From Candidatus Poseidoniaceae archaeon (GTDB taxonomy: Archaea > Thermoplasmatota > Poseidoniia > Poseidoniales > Poseidoniaceae), in the NCBI GenBank assembly GCA_022425585.1, contig JAKMFF010000037.1, positions 1 to 9,695 on the forward strand: a stretch of DNA of 9,695 nucleotides, read 5' to 3'. Positions 1-6,812 of this stretch are shown here, in pieces (position 1 is the stretch's first letter; each line of letters begins with the position of its first letter). The translations under genes were made by a program, and so were the position numbers. The notes beneath the pieces are model-generated. The model had not been told where the DNA came from. It did no database searches and saw only the letters and a list, made by a program, of their open reading frames with translations.

Positions 1-2119
1 ATCCTGGTAGGGGTAATGCAGGCATTGGTAATTGAGTAATAGTTTTATTACTCACAATTTGTTGTGTTTCAGAAGATTTTCTTGCTCTTATTATTACTAC
101 TGCAGCAACTAAAGCAGCGATAACTAATCCGATAATCAAGTAAGTTGGCATATTGCTTTCTTTCGTGGCAGTTTTTGTTGAATCGCCATTTTGCAGTCCA
201 CCCTGCTCGCCAGTTTGATTGCCGGAATCAACATTGGTTTCCGGCGCCACCATGCATGCGCAACAGCCTCCGTTAGGGTCACTAACCATGCCGATCGGGC
301 ACGCATCGCACTGGATGTCTGCACAGTCATCGACAGGAGTTCCAGTCGTGTTGTTATTTGTTGAAGAATTATTGCCATTTGTTTGATTATCATCGGTTTG
401 ATTTCCATCGCTGTTATTTTGATTCGGATCAGTATTGTTTTGGTCATCTTCAATCAGTGGGAAAAACAGTTGAAACATGATGCTATGATTTAGGTTACTA
501 TCCTGAACATTTGGGTCGTGGTTAATTGTTAGATTTAGATAATAATTTCCTGCAGGCAGTGTTTGGTCAAAATTAAAATGAATTAACAACTCCATTGAAG
601 AATTTATTGATATTTGTTGTTCGCCATTTGACGCATCACATCTTTGTTCTAATGGGTGTAAGATGACTTCAATTAAACCTTCAATATCGCAATTGATGGT
701 CCATTGATTTTCGAAGGTTAATAACTCACTATATTGGCTGATATTGACACCAACATCAGCAGTATCATTGTTACTAAGGTTGAACATTGTTGCACCACTG
801 TTTGAAGTTAGAATCAAATCATTATTCACCATAGGTTGGTTAGTAAAACTAATTTCCAGTTTTGCACTATGCCTTGGAGAAATTGAATTCAACGAAAGAG
901 AAAATGGTTCCTCATCATTATTCTGTAATCCGCTGACAACAAAAGTAATTTCGATATTGCTTCCTCTAGCGACTTTCAACCCTTCTTCGTTTAATGATTC
1001 AATATCAGGGTAAGTAATATTGTCCCAAATCACTTGATAATCGAGATTATCTTGTAAGATATCGATTGAGAATATCTCTTCATTAAAACCGAGGTTAAAT
1101 AATTGCAATGAAAACGAGATGGTATCATTTTGTAAAACATAAAATTCGACATTTGCTTTTGAGGAGTTATCAGTTAAAGTATTGGCTAGTACTCCATATT
1201 CTAAATGCGTAAAAATGTATCCAGGGTTGCTATATTCCGGTAATAAACTTGTTTCAAATGTGAGGGCATTTGCCTCCAATAGTACAAAACTATCTGTGTT
1301 TTCGTCATAGTATTTTACCTCAAAACTCAACTCGAGTTGTTCAATAAAATTTTGCTCTTGGTCAAAGTCTTCGATTACCATTAGTATATTTACTATTGAT
1401 ATTTCACCAGCAAATAACTCAACAAAGCTGTCAGGATCAAAGTCATAGGTTATTTCTTCGGGAGAAAAATTCTCGATTATTGTCAAATCAATATTCAATA
1501 ATGTATTTATTTCACCAATATTTTGTAACTTTATTGGAATGATAGTTTCATAATTTTGACAAAAGTCTACTGTTGAATCTAATAATTCACTGCTGATTTT
1601 ATAACCATATTTATGAAATATAATCTGATTATCATCTTGATATTGAACTTCGCCTCCATCATTGAACAACAAATCCAACTCAAGGTTATAATCGCCAGAT
1701 AATATATCTGTATTATAAGAATAATTAACAATTGAAATCAAATCCTCATCTGCAATAAAGAGTGATCCGGGGGTGATTTCTAGTGAAAAGAGGGATACTT
1801 GAAAACCATCATAAAGTGTATATGCACTAAAAGTAATATTCTGTAAATCTGCTAAAATATCAATATCATCAATTGTGATTATGAATTGCATCATCGTTGA
1901 GTCTCTGTCATCGTTGGGCCACCAAGAGAGTGTTTCAGCGGTTTTTTCTAAATCATTTTGTGAATATACTTCAATTTCATATTCGTTAGCTTCGGTATTG
2001 TAGCGAACATCATTGTTATCGCTAATTGTCGTAAACTCACTGGAAGAGTGATTTGCTGGAATATATTGAAACATCAAGCTACTAATAACCAGTAACACTA
2101 GTATCCTTGATATTTTCAT
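1..2119 (-). CDS. Large membrane-anchored surface protein, 3' end cut off by window edge
   Basis: I read this frame codon by codon: 706 codons from ATG at 2119 to base 2 with no stop, so the C-terminus lies outside the window. Residues 1 to about 22 form a signal peptide (basic start, then a hydrophobic run LVLLVISSLMF). Residues about 25-555 are beta-rich and Asn/Asp/Ile-rich, with stretches resembling archaeal Ig-like NEW3/CARDB-type domains. Residues 557-598 are an Asn/Thr/Asp stalk with eight N-x-S/T sequons. Cysteines 599, 604, 607, 619, 620 and 622 form a compact cluster. A membrane helix spans about 660-677, followed by basic residues and a tail rich in Ser, Gln and Pro. The topology is type I. 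The gene follows the RimK-like gene by 45 bases on the same strand and may be cotranscribed. It is more AT-rich than its neighbours. Its function is not recognised; adhesion or a surface-layer role is only a guess. Confidence 0.88.
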   Translation of the reverse strand, partial: MKISRILVLLVISSLMFQYIPANHSSSEFTTISDNNDVRYNTEANEYEIEVYSQNDLEKTAETLSWWPNDDRDSTMMQFIITIDDIDILADLQNITFSAYTLYDGFQVSLFSLEITPGSLFIADEDLISIVNYSYNTDILSGDYNLELDLLFNDGGEVQYQDDNQIIFHKYGYKISSELLDSTVDFCQNYETIIPIKLQNIGEINTLLNIDLTIIENFSPEEITYDFDPDSFVELFAGEISIVNILMVIEDFDQEQNFIEQLELSFEVKYYDENTDSFVLLEANALTFETSLLPEYSNPGYIFTHLEYGVLANTLTDNSSKANVEFYVLQNDTISFSLQLFNLGFNEEIFSIDILQDNLDYQVIWDNITYPDIESLNEEGLKVARGSNIEITFVVSGLQNNDEEPFSLSLNSISPRHSAKLEISFTNQPMVNNDLILTSNSGATMFNLSNNDTADVGVNISQYSELLTFENQWTINCDIEGLIEVILHPLEQRCDASNGEQQISINSSMELLIHFNFDQTLPAGNYYLNLTINHDPNVQDSNLNHSIMFQLFFPLIEDDQNNTDPNQNNSDGNQTDDNQTNGNNSSTNNNTTGTPVDDCADIQCDACPIGMVSDPNGGCCACMVAPETNVDSGNQTGEQGGLQNGDSTKTATKESNMPTYLIIGLVIAALVAAVVIIRARKSSETQQIVSNKTITQLPMPALPLPG

Positions 2120-2164
2120 GATATCTCGTCTTCCTCTTGATTTATTGAGGTTTGTTAAAAGTGC
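2120..2164 (-). promoter_or_regulatory. Short spacer with weak TATA-like and purine-rich elements
   Basis: This 45-base gap lies between the stop of the RimK-like gene and the ATG of the surface protein. Read on the minus strand it holds an AT-rich AATAAAT (2146-2140) about 25 bases before the ATG, which is the spacing expected for a TATA box feeding a leaderless transcript. It also has a purine-rich AGAGGAAG (2137-2130), a weak and rather distant Shine-Dalgarno candidate. Either an internal promoter or simple cotranscription fits. Confidence 0.25.
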
Positions 2165-3379
2165 TCAAGCACTACTTTCTTCTTTACTGGTTTGATGAAA
2201 CGATTTTTCAGCAACCCCTAAAATTGCGTTTTTCAGAGAAGCTCTCAAATGATTCAACTCTCCATAACAGATGATAACGTCATCATAGCGCAACTGGATT
2301 TCAGAATCAGGATTCCATATCAGTCGATTATCTCTGGAAAGTGCAAAGACTGGAATTTCATGTGATGATTTGAATAAATCAGATATCTTATTTCCCACCA
2401 TTGTTGGATGATTTTTGAGGGTTAATGACAAGACTCCTGAGCCAGGGACGGTTCTGAGTAATTGATCCAAGTCTACCTCGGAGAATGCAGCCTCACTCAT
2501 CACATAATCAATTATTTCACCAGCAACATTTACCCCACTGGCTTTTTCGATACCCTCCAATCCAGGCGATGAATTGACTTCTAATACCAATGGGCCATTT
2601 TCAGCCTCCAGTAAATCAACTCCTGCAATGTTTAGGCCTAACACTCTGGCTGCTCTACAGGCCTGTTCTTCAAATTCAGGAGTTAATTCAACCTTCTCAA
2701 CAGTTCCATTCAAGTGATAATTACTGCGGAATTCTCTACCTCTCGCTCTTCTACGCATGGCTGCTACAACTCTATCGCCAACGACCAAAGCGCGAATATC
2801 CTTGCCGTGAGATTCAGCAATGTATTCTTGCACTAAAACAGATTTACCAGTCAGTAATAGTCCTTGAACTAAGCTTCTTGATTCGTGTAAGGTGTGGCGC
2901 AGGAATACTCCTTGGCCTTGGGTTCCTTGTGTCACTTTGATGACTACCGGTAATCCTCCAACAAAGTCAATAGCAGGTTCGACATCTATGGTATCTCGAA
3001 CATAGGTGGTTTTGGGTACTGGGATTTTATTTCTTGCTAAAATCTGCGAAGCATGTAATTTATCGCGACTCTGAAGTATTCCTTGACCGGTATTTACCGT
3101 CCAAATGCCCAATTGTTCCATATGCCTCAATACCGCAACACCGTGTTTGGTAATCGAGTGGCCAATTCTAGGAATGACCGCTTCATGAGGGAAAGGCTGC
3201 CCGGCGTGATGGATATCGATTGCACCATCGTCAACGAATAATGAAAATTTCATTGGATCGGTAACTTCAACATCGATACCGCGCTTTTTTGCTTCTTGAA
3301 CTAACCGCCTTGTACTGTAGAGCCTAGGCCCTCTGGACAGTACAGCAAGTTTTAGGTCCATGATAAGAGGAGGAGCCAT
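2165..3379 (-). CDS. rimK: RimK-family ATP-grasp alpha-L-glutamate ligase with C-terminal TrkA-C/RCK-C-like domain
   Basis: The enzyme is predicted to use ATP to join L-glutamate to an acceptor carboxyl group through an acyl-phosphate, in the cytosol. Residues 9-295 follow bacterial RimK almost throughout: LAVLSRG, VIPRIG (68-73), SRDKL (104-108), VIKVTQGTQGQGV (146-158), LVQEYI (182-187), KDIRALVVGD, FRSNYHLNG, AGVDLL (D255), and LEVNSSPGLEGIEK with the expected metal ligands E267 and N269. Residues about 305-385 are extra and look like a TrkA-C/RCK-C ligand-binding domain (VGNKISDL, then DNRLIWNPDSEIQLRYDDVIICYG). RimK is usually about 300 residues; this protein has 404. The ATG at 3379 is favoured because a TATA-like box lies 26 bases upstream, but Met7 (3361) aligns better with the E. 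coli RimK start. The acceptor is unknown: bacterial RimK acts on ribosomal protein bS6, which archaea lack. MptN/CofF-type cofactor ligases are related alternatives. Confidence 0.92.
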   Translation of the reverse strand: MAPPLIMDLKLAVLSRGPRLYSTRRLVQEAKKRGIDVEVTDPMKFSLFVDDGAIDIHHAGQPFPHEAVIPRIGHSITKHGVAVLRHMEQLGIWTVNTGQGILQSRDKLHASQILARNKIPVPKTTYVRDTIDVEPAIDFVGGLPVVIKVTQGTQGQGVFLRHTLHESRSLVQGLLLTGKSVLVQEYIAESHGKDIRALVVGDRVVAAMRRRARGREFRSNYHLNGTVEKVELTPEFEEQACRAARVLGLNIAGVDLLEAENGPLVLEVNSSPGLEGIEKASGVNVAGEIIDYVMSEAAFSEVDLDQLLRTVPGSGVLSLTLKNHPTMVGNKISDLFKSSHEIPVFALSRDNRLIWNPDSEIQLRYDDVIICYGELNHLRASLKNAILGVAEKSFHQTSKEESSA

Positions 3380-3458
3380 TACCTTTTGATATCATCGCCT
3401 AAATTATTTGTTATACGACAATAGAGCCTTTGAAGTGCTTCTTATCCATCCCCAGTTC
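3380..3458. promoter_or_regulatory. Divergent intergenic promoter region
   Basis: These 79 bases separate the start codons of two divergently transcribed genes. The only strongly AT-rich block is 3401-3416. On the minus strand it reads AATAATTT, centred about 26 bases before the ATG at 3379, the spacing expected for an archaeal TATA box driving a leaderless rimK transcript. On the plus strand the same block (TTATAC at 3411-3416) lies about 45 bases before the ATG at 3459, which would give a leader of roughly 20 bases. No clear Shine-Dalgarno site precedes either ATG. Assignment rests on spacing and composition only. Confidence 0.4.
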
Positions 3459-4562
3459 ATGTCCGAGGGTGAGTTAGCAGTTGCAGATGAGGCTACAGAG
3501 GAAAGTAGCATTGTTGAAACACCACCAAATGACGAAGTAGAGGAAGAGACTTTGGAGACTCTAGCATCATTGCAAGAGGCACTAAAAAAGTCAAGATGGA
3601 ATGTATTCACGTTCCTTGGAGTTGCGCTACTGATGTTTGCTTTTGCCTTATTCCCTATGCCGATGGATGCGGACTTTGAATATGGGACTGCAGAGAAGGA
3701 TATTGGTTTCGTCTGGGGTCCATCAACTAGTGGTGAAGATTTCATGGATGTCCCATACGAAGTAACAGTTAGCGTGGAGAGGTTACCACCTACTACAGAG
3801 AACACAACTTTGGAAGTATATGTTTTACAGACTGATGATTGTACCGATACAGAAATAGTAAGTGAAGCAGAAAATACCGCCAAATTAACCGATAGTCACC
3901 AATATCAATATGGATTTGTCAACTTACCAATTGAAGGAAAGGAATATGTCTTTGATTTCAATTTAGATATGGCACAATATTGCTTGAATGCCAAGATTGT
4001 TTATGATGATGGTACCGTAATAGACCCTAGTGGTACTAATCTAAAAGTCACTGGCAAGTTATGGCCTAATCAAGTGATTGCTGGAGTACCGGGCTTGTTC
4101 TTTTTGGGACTCTCGACATTCGCTTTCATCGGTGCGCAAAAAGTCGGAAAGAAAGTCAAAGCATTACTCGAGGATGACAAAGTTACCGAAGAGCAAATAG
4201 TTTTGGAAGATGCGAGAAAGCAAAAAATCTCCCAAGGCCCTTCTGGTCCTCCAAAACCAGTTGCCGGGCCAGGTGGCCCTCCGCAACCGGTTAGCGGTCC
4301 TTCTGGCTCACCGCAATCTACGCCACCAAGTTCAGGCCCATCCAACATTGCGTCAACGCCGGCAGAATCACAACGTTCAGGCCCTCCCCCAGCGAGTAGT
4401 CCTCAAGAATCACCGCAAGAAACGTTAGCAGAACCTGCAGAATCCTCGACATATGAAGATGCAGGCAATGGCTATTTCTATCGTAAAATGGCTGATGGTA
4501 CATATGACCAAACAGTGTACACTAGAGATGATTCAGGTCAATACATTCCATATGAGTCATAG
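3459..4562 (+). CDS. Two-helix membrane protein with Pro/Gly-rich cytosolic region and Tyr-rich tail
   Basis: This 367-residue protein is not recognised as a named family. Residues 1-46 are acidic and soluble, ending in a basic KKSR before helix 1 (about 48-66). Residues 67-203 form an external beta-rich domain with Cys128 and Cys175, which could pair, and a sequon at Asn115. Helix 2 spans about 205-226 and is followed by basic KVGKKVK, so both termini should be cytosolic by the positive-inside rule. Residues 227-258 are charged. Residues 259-325 are rich in Pro, Gly and Ser and include a ten-residue repeat. Residues 332-367 carry many aromatic residues (GYFYRKM, QYIPYES). I chose ATG 3459 because the frame only extends upstream to a TTG at 3408 and the added 17 residues look non-coding. 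The gene lies 81 bases before the SAP-domain gene on the same strand, so cotranscription is possible. A scaffold joining the surface to cytosolic partners would fit but is inference. Confidence 0.85.
   Translation: MSEGELAVADEATEESSIVETPPNDEVEEETLETLASLQEALKKSRWNVFTFLGVALLMFAFALFPMPMDADFEYGTAEKDIGFVWGPSTSGEDFMDVPYEVTVSVERLPPTTENTTLEVYVLQTDDCTDTEIVSEAENTAKLTDSHQYQYGFVNLPIEGKEYVFDFNLDMAQYCLNAKIVYDDGTVIDPSGTNLKVTGKLWPNQVIAGVPGLFFLGLSTFAFIGAQKVGKKVKALLEDDKVTEEQIVLEDARKQKISQGPSGPPKPVAGPGGPPQPVSGPSGSPQSTPPSSGPSNIASTPAESQRSGPPPASSPQESPQETLAEPAESSTYEDAGNGYFYRKMADGTYDQTVYTRDDSGQYIPYES
4236..4325 (+). repeat. Three tandem ten-codon Pro/Gly repeats within the coding sequence
   Basis: Residues 260-289 of the membrane protein read as three consecutive ten-residue units: GPSGPPKPVA, GPGGPPQPVS and GPSGSPQSTP. 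The first two match at seven of ten positions; the third is more diverged. They lie just after the second membrane helix and its charged linker, on the predicted cytosolic side. The composition implies an extended, flexible or polyproline-like linker. The DNA copies differ at several third positions, so the array is not a very recent duplication. Confidence 0.7.
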
Positions 4563-4585
4563 GTGCCAACTTGCTCAGTTAATCA

Positions 4586-4602
4586 ATTGTTTTTGAAACA
4601 AT
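4586..4602 (+). terminator. Small perfect hairpin with T-run after the membrane-protein gene
   Basis: ATTGTTT (4586-4592) and AAACAAT (4596-4602) are exact inverted copies around a three-base loop TTG. The structure starts 23 bases after the TAG stop. A five-T run (4590-4594) lies inside it. Archaeal RNA polymerase terminates mostly at T-runs with little need for hairpins, so this could reduce read-through into the next gene. The stem is AU-rich and weak, and it may equally be chance. Confidence 0.3.
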
Positions 4603-4643
4603 AAACAAGATGATTGAAAGGGTGAAACGATAGCGCAGGACTG

Positions 4644-6812
4644 GTGAAGAGGTTGTCCGACGAGTTAAAATCTAGTCTTACTGCGGCAAAACTCAAAGCC
4701 TTATGTATCCTTAATGACCTTTCTACATCAGGCAATAAATCTGACTTAGTTGGCCGTTTAATCGAATCAGGCTTGTCGAAAAAGGAATTGGGAATTGAAG
4801 AATTAGTCGGAGAAACAACAACTAAATCCTCGGCTTCAGAGGAATTAGATGCTTTACAACCCAGTCTGTCACTAGAGGATGATGACACAATAACTCCTGA
4901 AGTTGAGCCGGCAAAAGAATCAACAGCAGCTCCTGTGGTTGCAACAGTTAGTGATGATGATATTCTAGATGCAGAAGTTCTCGATGCCGAATTTATCACT
5001 TTAGATGAAGAAGTCAAAGCTCCAAAACCCCAAGTTGTAAAACAACCAACAACTAAGTCTGCACAGTCTCCTGCAACTCTTCTTGATATGATTAAACAAC
5101 CAAAAATTGCTGCTGTATTTCTCGTGTTAATGATTATCGGGGCTGGCACGTGGTATTACTTCAACAACCAGCTAGAACCCTTCACTGCAGACAATTTACG
5201 GTATGGCGACGATATGAATTATATCATCGAAGATGGCGATTTTATGGCAAGTGAAGGTTTTCTCGACTTGGTATTAGACCAGATTGAAACTGACGATGAT
5301 ATCTGTAAACTTAGGCTGATATTCGCTGGCACAGGAGGTGTCGCTATTACCGATGGAGATAGTTCACAACTCGTCTCTCAAACATCCTTGGACCGAATGG
5401 GTGCGGTTAGCGCCAAGGGCGGACAAGGTATGGATTGGTTGACTGTTGAAGCAGTTTCTAGTTACGATCTTGATTCATTTACTCTCCAGCGTCATCTACG
5501 TTCTAGTATACCCGGATCAAATGCATGTTCTGACTTCCCTGCTAGTGTTGGCGGCACTGCTGAATTGACTTCTACCAAATGGACAGAAATTAGGGACCGG
5601 GCAACCATTGGCACCGCAGTAGATTGGAATCTCAATATTGAAGACACCTACCAAGGTAATTTGATGACTTTTGGAGTAGGTGGACTATTTGGTGAACTTG
5701 AAACAATTTCTCCAGGTCTTTCCATGTTAGTACAACCAGTTGAATTGCAGGAATTACTGGCCAACAGCTACATCGATGATGGCTCCTCAGGGTCTAGTCA
5801 AGGGTGGGATTGGCGAGTATTAGGCACTGAGACTAGAGGCAGTACTGAAATGTGGAAAATAGTTGCAACCAATCAAGATATCCAAGAATTATGTCTCGGC
5901 TCTGCCAGCATGACTTTGTTAGTAGAAGAAAATAATCCATGGGCTACCGAACAAACCGTCAACGTGGTAATCTCTGGTAGTGATAGTAACCGACAAGGTT
6001 GTTCTACAACTTCAAAATTACTTGGCGACTATGTGTTACCTGATGGAGAACTTACTATGAGCCATAAGTTTGTCAAAACCTCACTGAGTCGTGGTTCCAA
6101 AACCTTAGAATTAGGTCTGTCATATGATGCTAGACCACAAGCAAATGAATTGTCGCCCAGTGATGATGAATTGACTAATTGGGGTCCAAATGGTCAACAT
6201 ATGCCCGATGATTCAGTGCTAAGAAATAACAATCTAGAGGCGGCAATCCAATGCTTTGATTATTTCCAAACCTCTGCAAGCGGTGCCGCAGCGGCGCTTG
6301 ATGATAATGGATATGTCTGGCGAGCAGTCGACCAAAAATATGATCAAAGCACTCAATGGAATATCTCTTGGATTGCCAGTGATGATGCAGCAGGCTGGGT
6401 AACTTTCAATATGACCGGAACTCCAACCCAAGAAAATTGTCAGTTTGACAAAAAGGGCACTTATGATGAGACGGTATCTTACAATCGTGATTTAATTCCA
6501 CAAGTGTTGAACCTAAGTATGATTGAAACTTCTTTACTAGACGCAGACCGGTTTCCAAGTCTTTCCAGTAATGATGGCGTATTTACCACCTCAGGGGCTT
6601 ATCATCAAGAAACTAGGATTGGATATTTGGTTGTAGTTCCAGGTTCAGGAATCAATTCCATACTCTCCAACATTGGTGATGCAACAGATGGTGCTACAAC
6701 AGTAGATATTTCTAGAGATTGGACTGATGATGGTTGGAATAAACAATTCAATTTAGTGGCTGATGCAACAGACGGCCGGGTTATCGGCTGGAATTTTGTC
6801 ATGAATACCTGA
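4644..6812 (+). CDS. SAP-domain protein with single membrane helix and large ectodomain
   Basis: The 722-residue protein starts at GTG 4644; an in-frame stop (4623-4625) lies just upstream and no earlier ATG is available. Residues about 11-45 match the SAP helix-extended-helix motif (LTAAKLKALCILNDLSTSG, then KSDLVGRLIESG), a small fold that usually binds DNA or RNA. Residues 46-152 are a flexible acidic linker, with LDAEVLDAEF near 108-117. A helix at about 155-172 crosses the membrane, and residues 175-722 should lie outside. The ectodomain has six Cys, sequons, many Gly/Asp/Trp positions and no fold I recognise. Helix placement makes it a type II protein with SAP in the cytosol. Its TGA directly abuts the stop of the convergent protease gene. 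A role in tethering nucleic acid to the envelope is inference; the SAP unit might instead bind protein. Confidence 0.87.
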   Translation: MKRLSDELKSSLTAAKLKALCILNDLSTSGNKSDLVGRLIESGLSKKELGIEELVGETTTKSSASEELDALQPSLSLEDDDTITPEVEPAKESTAAPVVATVSDDDILDAEVLDAEFITLDEEVKAPKPQVVKQPTTKSAQSPATLLDMIKQPKIAAVFLVLMIIGAGTWYYFNNQLEPFTADNLRYGDDMNYIIEDGDFMASEGFLDLVLDQIETDDDICKLRLIFAGTGGVAITDGDSSQLVSQTSLDRMGAVSAKGGQGMDWLTVEAVSSYDLDSFTLQRHLRSSIPGSNACSDFPASVGGTAELTSTKWTEIRDRATIGTAVDWNLNIEDTYQGNLMTFGVGGLFGELETISPGLSMLVQPVELQELLANSYIDDGSSGSSQGWDWRVLGTETRGSTEMWKIVATNQDIQELCLGSASMTLLVEENNPWATEQTVNVVISGSDSNRQGCSTTSKLLGDYVLPDGELTMSHKFVKTSLSRGSKTLELGLSYDARPQANELSPSDDELTNWGPNGQHMPDDSVLRNNNLEAAIQCFDYFQTSASGAAAALDDNGYVWRAVDQKYDQSTQWNISWIASDDAAGWVTFNMTGTPTQENCQFDKKGTYDETVSYNRDLIPQVLNLSMIETSLLDADRFPSLSSNDGVFTTSGAYHQETRIGYLVVVPGSGINSILSNIGDATDGATTVDISRDWTDDGWNKQFNLVADATDGRVIGWNFVMNT

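Noticed and set aside
136..453. 105-residue minus-strand open frame rich in Ile, Met and Lys
   Set aside because: It lies fully inside the long 2119-to-1 frame in another register. Its composition looks non-coding, whereas the long frame has a signal peptide, sequons and a membrane helix.
744..1013. 89-residue plus-strand open frame
   Set aside because: Antisense to the continuous 706-codon surface-protein frame, with no recognisable domain or start signal.
2590..2940. 116-residue plus-strand open frame opposite the RimK-like gene
   Set aside because: Antisense to the best-conserved ATP-grasp core; it is a shadow of that conserved sequence.
3408..3458. 17-codon upstream extension of the two-helix membrane protein beginning at TTG
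   Set aside because: TTG is a weak start and the segment overlaps the AT-rich promoter block. The ATG at 3459 begins a typical acidic cytosolic N-terminus.
3404..3883. 159-residue minus-strand Ser-rich open frame
   Set aside because: Antisense shadow of the two-helix membrane protein and overlapping the divergent promoter; low-complexity Ser/Val composition.
4583..5149. 188-residue minus-strand Ser-rich open frame
   Set aside because: Antisense to the SAP domain and acidic linker. Its Ser/Thr richness is what results from reading Asp/Glu/Ala codons backwards.
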